Of a stretch of DNA of 64,000 nt, positions 37,188 to 45,880 are shown in pieces. The stretch is taken from assembly GCA_903834135.1 (NCBI GenBank), contig CAILHZ010000016.1, positions 124,001 to 188,000 on the forward strand. The letters are read 5' to 3'. Origin of the DNA: an uncultured Opitutia bacterium (lineage in GTDB: Bacteria; Verrucomicrobiota; Verrucomicrobiia; Opitutales; Opitutaceae). Below the pieces are notes generated by a model. That model ran no database searches. It saw nothing but the letters and a program-made list of their open reading frames with translations, and was not told the DNA's origin. A program made the translations under genes and the position numbers. Each line of letters begins with the position of its first letter. Position 1 is the stretch's first letter.

Positions 37188-37709
37188 ATGAGTTCATCCC
37201 ATAACCAACCTTACGACACGTCCGGACAAACTTGGGCTTTCCTTACCCTACGTATTTGGCTTGGTGCACGCACTTTACTAGCAGGTCTTGAAAAGTTTTC
37301 TGAAAAGATCACAACCCAGCAACCTCTACTTGATGCCAACGGAGCTCCTGACTCAAGTGGAGCAGTTGTTGAAGTATCCAAGAAGGTCTACGGGATTAGT
37401 CATTACCACGGCATCCCTGAAGTTCTAAAAACAAAGTTCTTAGACGAACCTTTGTTACCACAATTTCTAACAACACCATTTTACGCAGTTCTTGGTTATG
37501 CGTTAGTCATTCTTGGTGCAGCACTGCTTCTTGGTATTTGGACACGTTTGTCATTAGTCCTCATAGGACTTCTCTACACAATGCTCATGCTTGGCTTATT
37601 ACTCATCCACCAAGAAGATGGTGTAGCTTGGCTGGCTATTCATGCAGTGCTAATCGCTAATGCACTTCTTCTCTCCAAGCATAACCGTTTCTCGATTACC
37701 CGCAAATGA
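37188..37709 (+). CDS. DoxX/DoxD-like integral membrane protein (173 aa)
   Basis: Four hydrophobic helices are visible: TWAFLTLRIWLGARTLLAGLE with a following charged stretch, TTPFYAVLGYALVILGAALLL, LSLVLIGLLYTMLMLGLLL and AWLAIHAVLIANALLL. GLEKFSEK after the first helix matches the G-x-x-K-F pattern of DoxX proteins, which act with redox enzymes at the quinone level in some systems. A soluble loop of about 55 residues follows helix 1. The last 4 bases overlap the next gene, a Tat-exported dehydrogenase, so an electron-transfer or assembly partnership is plausible but inferred. It heads a six-gene operon after a 289-base gap holding no clear gene. Confidence 0.78.
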   Translation: MSSSHNQPYDTSGQTWAFLTLRIWLGARTLLAGLEKFSEKITTQQPLLDANGAPDSSGAVVEVSKKVYGISHYHGIPEVLKTKFLDEPLLPQFLTTPFYAVLGYALVILGAALLLGIWTRLSLVLIGLLYTMLMLGLLLIHQEDGVAWLAIHAVLIANALLLSKHNRFSITRK

Positions 37710-39055
37710 GTACCCAAGATAAAAACGACTCGAGCCCACAGATAAACAGACGTTCCTTTATCACAACTGCAGCCACAGCAAGTGCTGCACTCGCTTTTGC
37801 GCGTCCTGCTAAATTATTTGGTGCAACGGTTGCTCCCTCAGATGTGCTTAATGTCGCTTTAGTCGGCATTGGAGCCCAAGGCCGCGTACTTCTTGACGAT
37901 ACACTTAAGATTCCTGGGGTACGCTTTGTCGCTATCTGTGATATCTGGGACTACAACAGACAATATGCAGAAAAATATCTAAAAAAGTTCGGTCACACTG
38001 TAAAAAGCTACCGCGACTACGAAGACATGCTTGCTCAGGAGAAAGATATTCAGGCAGTGATTGTTGCAACTCCTGACTTCTTGCACGCCCCTATCTCTAT
38101 TGCTGCAATGAAAGCAGGTAAAGATGTGTACTGTGAAAAGATGATGTCCAACACAATCGAGGGTGCAAAATCGATGGTACGCTCAATGAAAGAAACAGGG
38201 CGTCTATTACAAATTGGTCACCAGCGTCGCAGTAACCCACGTTACTTAGTGGCAAAGAATCGTCTTTTAGGAGAGGCAAATCTCCTCGGCAAGATTACAA
38301 CCGCTAACGGTCAATGGAACCGAGCAGTCAGTGAAGATTTAGGTTGGCCTAACCGTGCCGCAATCCCAAAGGCAACCTTAGCTAAGTATGGCTATGATGA
38401 TATGCATCAATTCCGCAATTGGCGTTGGTTTAAAAAATTTGGTGGCGGTCCTCTTTCTGATTTAGGTGCGCATCAAATCGATATTTTCAATTGGTTCTTT
38501 GGCGGTCCTCCCGTTTCAGTTAGCGCAGACGGCGGAAACGATCATTATTCGAACCATGAATGGTTTGATAACGCGATGGTTATTTACAAATACAATACAC
38601 CTCAAGGCGTGGCGCGTGCTTTCTACCAAGTACAAACAACAACCAGCGCAGGCGGCTATTTCGAGCAATTCATGGGAATTGAAGGCACACTTAGGATGAG
38701 TGAGAATCCGAAGTATACAGCGATTTATAGAGAAGCTAACGCACGTGATTGGGAACCATGGATTCGTCGTAACTTCCTAAAAGCTCAAGCTGCACCTGCC
38801 CCTGATCCAAGTGCAGATGCAGTGGTAGATGCGCGTGAAACAGCAGCACTAGCAACCTTTGATTTACCTGTTATTCTTAACAAGCCAGCACATCAACCTC
38901 ATCTGGAAAACTTCTTTAATTCGATTCGCGGCAAAGCAACGCTTAACTGCCCAGCTGACGAAGCTTTTAATAGCGAAATAGCTATCTTCAAAGCTTGCGA
39001 AGCAGTGCTCACCGGAAAGAAGATTGAGATTACAGCAGAAGATTTAAAAATATGA
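37706..39055 (+). CDS. Tat-exported Gfo/Idh/MocA-family dehydrogenase (449 aa)
   Basis: NAD(P)-dependent sugar or glycoside dehydrogenase family. Twin-arginine signal NRRSFITTAATASAALAFA (about 13-32). Rossmann part NVALVGIGAQGRVLLDD, then IVATPDFLHAPISIAAMKAGKDVYCEKMM with the EKP-type Lys region (EKM here), and GHQRRSNPRYLVAKN. The C-terminal part has WRWFKKFGGGPLSDLGAHQIDIFNWF, carrying the catalytic-type Asp/His set. Export implies a tightly bound cofactor, as in Zymomonas glucose-fructose oxidoreductase. It overlaps its two neighbours by 4 bases each. With the DUF1080 gene in the same operon, C3-oxidation of a glycoside is a reasonable hypothesis. Confidence 0.9.
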   Translation: MSTQDKNDSSPQINRRSFITTAATASAALAFARPAKLFGATVAPSDVLNVALVGIGAQGRVLLDDTLKIPGVRFVAICDIWDYNRQYAEKYLKKFGHTVKSYRDYEDMLAQEKDIQAVIVATPDFLHAPISIAAMKAGKDVYCEKMMSNTIEGAKSMVRSMKETGRLLQIGHQRRSNPRYLVAKNRLLGEANLLGKITTANGQWNRAVSEDLGWPNRAAIPKATLAKYGYDDMHQFRNWRWFKKFGGGPLSDLGAHQIDIFNWFFGGPPVSVSADGGNDHYSNHEWFDNAMVIYKYNTPQGVARAFYQVQTTTSAGGYFEQFMGIEGTLRMSENPKYTAIYREANARDWEPWIRRNFLKAQAAPAPDPSADAVVDARETAALATFDLPVILNKPAHQPHLENFFNSIRGKATLNCPADEAFNSEIAIFKACEAVLTGKKIEITAEDLKI

Positions 39056-39741
39056 ATTCACGGTTATCCGCAATCCCTGCATTAGCTAAGCAATTACTCA
39101 CAGCAATGTGTGTCTTAAGTGTTGTGAGTTTTGCTCAAGCAGAAGACTTAGTGCCACTAAAAGTTGTGCTTCCAAAGCCAATGCTTGCAGGCACTCCAGT
39201 ACCGATAAAACTTCCTAACTTAGAAGCACCTCATTCAGGGCGCAGAGCTGATATATTGGTGCCAGCAGGGACTGTGAACCTTGCACTCAATAAAGCTGTT
39301 ACAGGAAGTGACAAGGATCCGGTTTTGGGGGACTTAACATTAATCACTGATGGCGAGAAAAGTGGAGATGAGGGAAACTTCGTTGAATTAGGCCAAGGTA
39401 AACAATGGGTACAAATCGATCTGCAAAAAAGCAGCTCTATTTATGCCGTTTCCTTGTGGCATTATCACTCCCAGGCACGTGTATACTTCGATGTTGTTAT
39501 ACAAATTTCAGATGATCCAACTTTTGCTCAGGGTGTTAAAACAATTTATAATAGTGATACAGCCAACGTACTTGGTCTAGGAGCTGGTCAAGACCACCTC
39601 TACATCGAAACATACGAAGGCCGTTTAATTGAAGCCAAAGGCGTTACAGGACGTTATGTGCGTCTGTATAGTCGCGGCAATAGCTCAAACGAGATGAACC
39701 ACTATATCGAAGTTGAAGTCTACGGTAAAACGTCTTCCTAA
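39052..39741 (+). CDS. Exported F5/8-type-C (discoidin-like) domain protein (229 aa)
   Basis: A signal peptide (about 1-30, ending SFAQA) is followed by a short linker and, from about residue 78, NLALNKAVTGSDKDPVLGDLTLITDGEKSG. That is the usual opening of a galactose-binding-like/F5-8 type C jellyroll. WVQIDLQKSSSIYAVSLWHY and the closing GVTGRYVRLYSRG...NHYIEVEVYG complete the domain. Such modules bind sugars or surfaces; no catalytic residues are recognisable. Its start overlaps the dehydrogenase stop by 4 bases and its end overlaps the glycosyltransferase gene by 29 bases. It may present substrate to the exported dehydrogenase. Confidence 0.8.
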   Translation: MNSRLSAIPALAKQLLTAMCVLSVVSFAQAEDLVPLKVVLPKPMLAGTPVPIKLPNLEAPHSGRRADILVPAGTVNLALNKAVTGSDKDPVLGDLTLITDGEKSGDEGNFVELGQGKQWVQIDLQKSSSIYAVSLWHYHSQARVYFDVVIQISDDPTFAQGVKTIYNSDTANVLGLGAGQDHLYIETYEGRLIEAKGVTGRYVRLYSRGNSSNEMNHYIEVEVYGKTSS

Positions 39742-41248
39742 GATTCGTGTTTGGCTTTGGCTTGTTTGCATAGCCATTGCCACAGCTGTATTTTACAAAA
39801 CAGGTCTAGATATTAGGCCTGTTCATACAGATGAAGCAGTCAATGCAGTCATCACTTCAGAGCGTCTTGCTGGGCAGGCTTATCACTACGACCCAAATGA
39901 CCGTCATGGACCATCTTTGTCATGGCTTGAAAGTAAAGTCTTTGAGTTTTATTCGGTAAATAAACTAGGAGATATGAATGCCGCAGAACTTCGCATAAGT
40001 TCTGTCTTAACAGCAGCAGCAAGTATAGTTGTCCTAGGGCTACTGCCCGAGGCATTACCGGGTGCACTACTCACAAGTGCACTCATCTTTGCTTTAGGTG
40101 CTCCATTTGTTTTCTACGGTAGATATGCACTACATGAGCCGGTGCTTATTTTTTCTACCTTACTACTTATTGCCTCATTAAGTAGGCTTTGGACAACCGG
40201 TAATTTAAAGTGGGCTTTAATCGCAGGCTTAAGTACAGGCCTAGCACTTTGCACCAAGGAAGCCTCATTAATTACGCTGATTACAATCGGGCTATCCATA
40301 TTTGTCTGCTCAAAATTTAAATCAAGTCGCGCTGAGTTAATTGAAACAAGATCACCTTTGATTAATCAAAGTCGCGTTCGCTTTGCACTGACTTTGATCC
40401 TTGTTGTCAGTGTGGGTTTAGTTCTACTCGCCTACTCTTCATTCGGTAAAAATCCATCTGGATTTTATGATTTTTTCCGCTCAATTCCCTTACTGCTAAA
40501 GCGCGCAGCTGGATCAGGTCACGAGAAGCCCTGGTACACGTATGCCGTATGGCTTCTCAAACCTACGGAACTTTCATTTCCGTTTTTTGGCTGGATTACC
40601 TTAGGTTTTGCAACGCTAGGCGCTATTCGAAGTTTTTTCACACCTCATAATACATTTCTTATACGCACACTTGTAGTATACGGACTGTTTATTTTTCTCA
40701 TTTATTCTTTTACTCCATATAAAACACCTTGGCTGATGCTTGAATTTTTAATGCCTGCAGTACTTGTAGCAGGTTACGGTATGGCATCGGTATGGAATTT
40801 ATCTAAAGGAAATTTAAATCCCGTATTACAAAGAGCAATCACCCTAATTGTGATTTTCTTATTGGTGAGACAAACAGATCGTTTATGTTTCCGCTATACT
40901 AGTGAATCTCAAAATCCGTTTTCTTACTCGTCAACTTCTCCAGACTTAGAGCGTCTACCATTACGCTTAAATCATGTAGCTGCGACTGCCACAGCTAATA
41001 AGCCTTTTATTGTAGCTGTAGTATCAAAAGACTACTGGCCACTCCCATGGACCTTACGCTCATTTAATCATGTAGGGTATTTTGACCAACTACCTGAAAC
41101 CCTAGAAGTAAGCGCTGTAATTAGCTCCTTAGAATATGCACCTACAGTCGCTAAACAGTTAGGCAAAAACTGGGTTCAAGAATTTGTGGGTTTAAGACAA
41201 GATGTTCTCATTGTTTTATTTACTCCTGAATCTTCTCACAGTGGCTAA
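39713..41248 (+). CDS. GT39-type membrane glycosyltransferase / Agl23-like protein (511 aa)
   Basis: Polytopic membrane protein with the acidic first-loop motif of GT-C enzymes: IRPVHTDEAVNAVITSERL (the DE pair after TM1). The context DPNDRHGPSLSWLESKVF resembles the TIGR03663/Agl23 group. About ten hydrophobic helices follow and a soluble C-terminal tail of about 120 residues closes the protein. Start is a TTG at 39713, 29 bases inside the previous gene; no ATG is available before the motif. It would transfer a sugar from a lipid carrier to a periplasmic acceptor, in a pathway with the exported dehydrogenase. Donor and acceptor unknown. Confidence 0.8.
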   Translation: MKSTVKRLPKIRVWLWLVCIAIATAVFYKTGLDIRPVHTDEAVNAVITSERLAGQAYHYDPNDRHGPSLSWLESKVFEFYSVNKLGDMNAAELRISSVLTAAASIVVLGLLPEALPGALLTSALIFALGAPFVFYGRYALHEPVLIFSTLLLIASLSRLWTTGNLKWALIAGLSTGLALCTKEASLITLITIGLSIFVCSKFKSSRAELIETRSPLINQSRVRFALTLILVVSVGLVLLAYSSFGKNPSGFYDFFRSIPLLLKRAAGSGHEKPWYTYAVWLLKPTELSFPFFGWITLGFATLGAIRSFFTPHNTFLIRTLVVYGLFIFLIYSFTPYKTPWLMLEFLMPAVLVAGYGMASVWNLSKGNLNPVLQRAITLIVIFLLVRQTDRLCFRYTSESQNPFSYSSTSPDLERLPLRLNHVAATATANKPFIVAVVSKDYWPLPWTLRSFNHVGYFDQLPETLEVSAVISSLEYAPTVAKQLGKNWVQEFVGLRQDVLIVLFTPESSHSG

Positions 41249-41252
41249 TACT

Positions 41253-42071
41253 ATGCATACGTTTCGCCATGATGCCATGGCTACCTACTTTGAGGCACGT
41301 ATCAGCGCCCCAGATGCGACTTATGCAAAGCAAGCCGCTCAAGCAATTTGGTCAATTATCGATCTATGTGAATCACGTTTAAGTCGTTACCAAGAAACCA
41401 GTGAAATCTCACTCATTAATAGACTTAAACCAGGAGAGGTACAAAAAGTAAGTCCTGAAGTCTTTGAATGCCTCAAGTTATGTCTAAACTACCAAGCTAT
41501 AACAGGTGGCGCATTTGATCCAGCACTAGGCCCATACACAGATAAACGCGGCCAGTTACTGATGGATGAAAATTCTTTTTTAGTAGGTGTAGAAGGAGGC
41601 ATGATCTCTCTAGATCTAGGAGCGATAGGCAAAGGCTATGCTCTAGATTTAGCCGCCGAAGAATTACGTTCCTGGGACATTGAACAGGCTTTACTTGTAA
41701 GCGGTGGAAGCAGTTTACTTGCTCTTAACAGTCCAGACCCTCAAGGCTGGAAAATTGGAATCGGTGGTGCTCAAACAGGAAGGTATTTGTATTTGAAAAA
41801 TAACGCTCTAGGAAGTTCAGGCACTGCCGTTAAGGGTGAACATATTATTAATCCCATGACTGGTCAGCCCGCCCAATCTAACAGACGCACATGGGCAATT
41901 GCTAAGTCTGCAGCCAAGGCTGATGCACTTTCTACAGCCTGGATGATTCTAGATACGGATCAAATTCAGTCTATTTGCCAGACAGATGTAACCACTGGTG
42001 CTGTAATGCAGTCTATGGATAATCCGAAAGAACTCTGGACTACACTCCCCAATCCTTTGTCAGCTCTGTAA
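41253..42071 (+). CDS. apbE: ApbE-family FMN transferase (272 aa)
   Basis: Attaches FMN covalently to Ser/Thr of target flavoproteins, with Mg2+ and FAD as donor. Visible motifs: AMATYFEARI, ESRLSRYQETSEISLIN, GGAFDPALGPY, DLGAIGKGYALD (FAD/metal site), GEHIINPMTGQPA and ADALSTAWMIL. From ATG 41253 no signal peptide is seen, which is unusual because most ApbE proteins are exported. An in-frame ATG at 41202 would add a hydrophobic 17-residue leader but lies inside the preceding gene. No obvious DxxSGAT-type flavinylation target was spotted in adjacent genes. Confidence 0.85.
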   Translation: MHTFRHDAMATYFEARISAPDATYAKQAAQAIWSIIDLCESRLSRYQETSEISLINRLKPGEVQKVSPEVFECLKLCLNYQAITGGAFDPALGPYTDKRGQLLMDENSFLVGVEGGMISLDLGAIGKGYALDLAAEELRSWDIEQALLVSGGSSLLALNSPDPQGWKIGIGGAQTGRYLYLKNNALGSSGTAVKGEHIINPMTGQPAQSNRRTWAIAKSAAKADALSTAWMILDTDQIQSICQTDVTTGAVMQSMDNPKELWTTLPNPLSAL

Positions 42072-42083
42072 ATTATTTTTATT

Positions 42084-42854
42084 ATGATCCCCAAACTACG
42101 CTACCTCCTCTCACTTGCTTTCATTAGCATAGTAGCATCAGCCTTCGCGGAAGATGATGCCAATCTACCTAAGCCAGAATTAACTGAATACTATACACCA
42201 GTTCCTGCTGTTATTTCTGCGCCTGCAGGAAGTGCACCTTCTGATGCTATCATTCTGTTCAACGGAACTGATCTTAATTCCTGGGCACCAGTCAAAGCAG
42301 GTTCAAAAGGTTGGGTAATTAATGAAGGTGCTATGACTGTGATTCCAAAATCAGGCTACATTCAAACAAAGGCCGCGTTTGGGGATATGCAGTTGCATCT
42401 CGAATTCCGTGAACCTAAGGCAATTGAAAGTAAACACAGTCAAGCACGAGGAAATAGTGGCGTATTTATGATGGGTCTTTATGAACTCCAAGTTCTAGAT
42501 TCTTACAACAACCCAACTTATGTGAATGGCCAGGCAGCATCTATATATAAGCAATATCCACCTTTGGTAAATGCATGCCGTCCTCCTGAAGTATGGCAAA
42601 CTTACGATGTTATTTTTATCGCACCTCGTTTTGCAGCAGATGGTAGCCTTATTAGCCCAGCACGCGAAACTGTACTACACAACGGCGTACTTGTTCAATA
42701 TGACGTAGTCCTGAAAGGACCTACCGAATATAGAGGCTATCCAAAATACAAAGCACATGCTGCAAAGCTTCCGATACAACTCCAAGATCACGGAGATAAA
42801 GTTTCATTCCGTAATATTTGGGTAAGAGAAATTACTCTACCTGAAACAAAGTAA
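42084..42854 (+). CDS. Exported DUF1080 protein, 3-keto-glycoside hydrolase candidate (256 aa)
   Basis: A signal peptide (about 1-22, IVASAFAED) precedes SDAIILFNGTDLNSWAPV, the standard opening of DUF1080 (3-keto-disaccharide hydrolase-like) domains. MQLHLEFREPKAIESKHSQ, RGNSGVFMMGLYELQVLDSY and the closing KLPIQLQDHGDKVSFRNIWV follow in the expected order and contain the conserved acidic and His residues. Family members hydrolyse or eliminate 3-keto-glycosides made by Gfo/Idh/MocA enzymes, and such a dehydrogenase is in this operon. Last gene of the operon, with a terminator 19 bases later. Confidence 0.88.
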   Translation: MIPKLRYLLSLAFISIVASAFAEDDANLPKPELTEYYTPVPAVISAPAGSAPSDAIILFNGTDLNSWAPVKAGSKGWVINEGAMTVIPKSGYIQTKAAFGDMQLHLEFREPKAIESKHSQARGNSGVFMMGLYELQVLDSYNNPTYVNGQAASIYKQYPPLVNACRPPEVWQTYDVIFIAPRFAADGSLISPARETVLHNGVLVQYDVVLKGPTEYRGYPKYKAHAAKLPIQLQDHGDKVSFRNIWVREITLPETK

Positions 42855-42872
42855 CATTACCTAACATTTAAT

Positions 42873-42909
42873 AAAAAAACCCGGTACGTAATGCATGCCG
42901 GGTTTTTTT
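42873..42909. terminator. Bidirectional terminator between the DUF1080 operon and purA
   Basis: CCCGG (42880-42884) pairs with CCGGG (42898-42902), extended by two weaker pairs inside, and flanked by A7 on the left and T7 on the right (42903-42909). It therefore works in both directions. It sits 19 bases after the DUF1080 stop and 10 before the purA stop. Confidence 0.9.
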
Positions 42910-42918
42910 ATGCTCCTC

Positions 42919-44457
42919 TTAGAGGAGCTTTACTAATTCAGATGTCGGTGGGACATCTTTAATTATCTGGGAAGGAAGTGGTCCTACCCCTAGGTAACGC
43001 AGATTTGGCAGTTCTTTAGGCCAAGGTTCGTTTGCGTAGGCAACATCGAGTAAACTCTTAACCATAGCAGCAACGTAGCGTCTTGCAGCTACAGGCAGAT
43101 CCGAAAATTTACGCGCGCCTGAAACATCTTCACTCCATCCAGGATATGCTACGTACACAGGCTTTAGCGATTTGCGTGTAAGTTCATTGCGAGGAACGTG
43201 AGTGTAACGCTTCCCCGAACTATCTTGATAAGCAGTGCAGATAAGTAATTCGCCATTCCATGCACCCGAATATGTTAAAGCATCGAGCTTATTAATCATC
43301 ACATCTTGGAAGCCACCGTAGCGTAAGGCATCTCCTTTTTCAACGGCATCATACCAGCCCACCATGCGTTGACGACCCGTGCTGGTTCCAAATTCAATTT
43401 GCTTTAATTTTATAGCGAGTGGATGCGTTGAATCCATCTCCGTGATAAAGGTGTGAGTTCCTACCTTAGTGTCATAAGCTTTTGCTACTCCAAAAGTATG
43501 CACACGTTGTACAGGAATTCCTGCACTTTCAAAAATTTCAGGTGTATAGGTATGAGAAGCAGTAACGTTAGGCGAATACCCATGTCTCTTATCTAACCAG
43601 TATGCCTGGCCAAATTCACCAATGACGGTATGCCCTGCGAGCATTTCTTTGAGAATTAATTCACGCACTTCTCCAATATTCTTAGCGAGTGCAGTTCCAG
43701 CAGCCCAATACACTTCAATCAAACGTGCGATATTAAGCGTGAAAGGCTTGTCTCCTCTAAACTGAATAAAATCGACGTCTTCTTTTTTCAAAGAACCGAG
43801 TTCGATAGCTTCGGAATTAGCGCGTACTTCTGCCTCAGTAAGTTTATTAAAAAAGCTATTCCACGTCTCTTCACTGACTTGGCATACGTGCTGAATTGTC
43901 CGTATCGCTCTTTCAGCACGCTGTGTTAGTTTACGCGCAAAATAATTTGGTCCACCCAAGAAATCTGCATAAGTAATCTGCCACTGACCTACTTCATCAG
44001 CATATGCTGGTGTGATACCTCGACCTGTAGAACCACGTGGTTCTTCATGTAAGCATTTAACGCGGTAGTCTTCCCAAGCTAAATCAAGTAATCGATGGGA
44101 TAGATCTGAAACGAGTGTACGTTCATCAATAACTAAGCGGCTTAAGATTGCATGGCCTTTTTTCTCTAAAGGCAGTGTCTCCCACCAAATTTTACGTGGA
44201 TCAGCTACTACACCACTTCCAATCGCAAGGTAGGTAACATCTTTTTCAACAACACCTGCTGGAAGTAAATTAAGCTTAAGACCACCTGCTGTATGTCCAG
44301 AATTAGCTCCGCCATTAACTTTAAGGACTACAGTAACACGAGCAGGTGTACCCCTGAGCTCTTCGGTTACTTCAGGTATAAGGCGGCCTTTACCTTCGTC
44401 TCCGAAGGAAATACCTACATCAGCTATTAGACGACTCGAGAATGGGAGCAGTGACAT
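42919..44457 (-). CDS. purA: Adenylosuccinate synthetase, long variant (512 aa)
   Basis: GTP-dependent conversion of IMP and aspartate to adenylosuccinate. [17 protein letters not shown] keeps the catalytic Asp, [12 protein letters not shown] the catalytic His, [13 protein letters not shown] the IMP site, [20 protein letters not shown] the substrate loop and [14 protein letters not shown] the GTP/Asp loop. At 512 aa it is about 80 residues longer than the usual 430, and the TxTxGG region before the loop reads [17 protein letters not shown]. The DEG Asp is retained, unlike the phage PurZ type. ATG 44457 was chosen over GTG 44487. Probably the genuine PurA of this lineage. Confidence 0.9.
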   Translation of the reverse strand: MSLLPFSSRLIADVGISFGDEGKGRLIPEVTEELRGTPARVTVVLKVNGGANSGHTAGGLKLNLLPAGVVEKDVTYLAIGSGVVADPRKIWWETLPLEKKGHAILSRLVIDERTLVSDLSHRLLDLAWEDYRVKCLHEEPRGSTGRGITPAYADEVGQWQITYADFLGGPNYFARKLTQRAERAIRTIQHVCQVSEETWNSFFNKLTEAEVRANSEAIELGSLKKEDVDFIQFRGDKPFTLNIARLIEVYWAAGTALAKNIGEVRELILKEMLAGHTVIGEFGQAYWLDKRHGYSPNVTASHTYTPEIFESAGIPVQRVHTFGVAKAYDTKVGTHTFITEMDSTHPLAIKLKQIEFGTSTGRQRMVGWYDAVEKGDALRYGGFQDVMINKLDALTYSGAWNGELLICTAYQDSSGKRYTHVPRNELTRKSLKPVYVAYPGWSEDVSGARKFSDLPVAARRYVAAMVKSLLDVAYANEPWPKELPNLRYLGVGPLPSQIIKDVPPTSELVKLL

Positions 44458-44561
44458 GGATGGCGTTGCAACCGAAGCCCTTGGCACCTGTTGCGGAACA
44501 TCAAAGAGGCATTCTTACAGGGAACCGCAAACAAAAATTGCTTCGATTTATACTTTAGTGG

Positions 44562-45872
44562 TTAAAAATCCTGAAGACGGCCCTCCTGTTGACCTCGTTC
44601 GGGCTGAATTCGGCCCATGACTTCTCCTAGCAGATAAATTGAGCCTGTAACAATTACCCTATCTGCCAAACTGCCTGCAGTACAGGTCTTTGGATCAGGG
44701 AAGAGTGTTTCAACGGTAGAGCGGTATACTCTACCTTTAAAAGTCTTGGGGATTAAGCCTTCTAGTTGCTCGAAACTGCAGGCCCTACTCTGATTAGGTA
44801 CTACAAGATAAATATCCTTAGCATAACGGCTTACCGTATTAAGTAAGGCTGAGGCACGTGCTAAGCCAAGCGAACCGGTAATAATAACAAGAGGTTGTGA
44901 CGACTGTTTTACTAACTCAGCAAGATTATGATCCAAGACTGCCGCTCCTTCCGGATTATGCGAAGCATCTAAGATTAGCGATCTACCTGCTAAAGAAGTA
45001 CTTTCCCAGCGCCCTGGCCAACTCACTTCAGCTAACCCCTTACTTACTATCACAGGCGTAAGACACCACTGAGCACCAAGAGTCTTACAAATCAAAGTTA
45101 CCGTAGCTGCGTTCCATCTCTGGTAATCTCCAGCTAGTAAACAGGTGGGATAAGCCTCGATCGATTCTCCATATACTTCCCTGACTGAAATCACTTCAGA
45201 GCCTTGTTGTTTAGCAATCAAGCGAATGACCGCCTCTGCTTCATTTGGCATACGGCCGATTATAACGGGCTTACCCGGCTTGATAACTCCTGCTTTTTCA
45301 GCCGCTATTTTTTCAAGTGTATCTCCTAACATTTCACAGTGATCGTAGCCTATCGAAGTAATTACACTTAACACTGGCTGGACAATATTGGTTGCATCCA
45401 ATCTTCCGCCCATCCCCACTTCGATAATATTAATGTCAGTATTCTTACGCTGAAACTGAAGAAAAGCCATTGCTGTCATGAACTCAAAAAAACTTGGTTC
45501 ATCATCACTCCCACCATTTAGACCTATCTGTTTTGCCACTGGGTTGAGTTCATCACAGTACTCGATAATTTCTGCTTCAGTAAGTAATTTACGATTAACT
45601 TGAACACGCTCTCCTAGACGTACTAAGTGCGGCGAAGTATATAATCCTGTTTTCCATCCTGCATGCCTAAGCACACTCTCAAGCATGGAAGCAACAGAGC
45701 CTTTGCCATTTGTTCCAGCTATGTGAATACAGGGCCGAGATAGCTCAGGTGAGCCTAGTGCTTTTGCAAAAAGCCTCATTCTATCTAGCCCAAACTTCAC
45801 CCCTTTAACTTTGAGACTAAAAAGGTAATCTTGGACAGCCGAATACTCGGCTGCTGAAACAGGCGAATTCAC
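44562..45872 (-). CDS. folC: Folylpolyglutamate synthase / dihydrofolate synthase
   Basis: Mur-ligase-type enzyme adding glutamate to (dihydro)folate. CIHIAGTNGKGSVASMLESVL is the P-loop with folate-family NGKGS; YTSPHLVRLGERVQVN, IIEVGMGGRLDATNIV and TSIGYDHCEMLGDTLEKIAAEKAGVIKPG are diagnostic. The C-terminal domain carries DASHNPEGAAVLD. 436 aa is normal. It lies 8 bases after accD on the minus strand, the common accD-folC pairing. Confidence 0.96.
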   Translation of the reverse strand: MNSPVSAAEYSAVQDYLFSLKVKGVKFGLDRMRLFAKALGSPELSRPCIHIAGTNGKGSVASMLESVLRHAGWKTGLYTSPHLVRLGERVQVNRKLLTEAEIIEYCDELNPVAKQIGLNGGSDDEPSFFEFMTAMAFLQFQRKNTDINIIEVGMGGRLDATNIVQPVLSVITSIGYDHCEMLGDTLEKIAAEKAGVIKPGKPVIIGRMPNEAEAVIRLIAKQQGSEVISVREVYGESIEAYPTCLLAGDYQRWNAATVTLICKTLGAQWCLTPVIVSKGLAEVSWPGRWESTSLAGRSLILDASHNPEGAAVLDHNLAELVKQSSQPLVIITGSLGLARASALLNTVSRYAKDIYLVVPNQSRACSFEQLEGLIPKTFKGRVYRSTVETLFPDPKTCTAGSLADRVIVTGSIYLLGEVMGRIQPERGQQEGRLQDF

Positions 45873-45880
45873 CAGATTTA

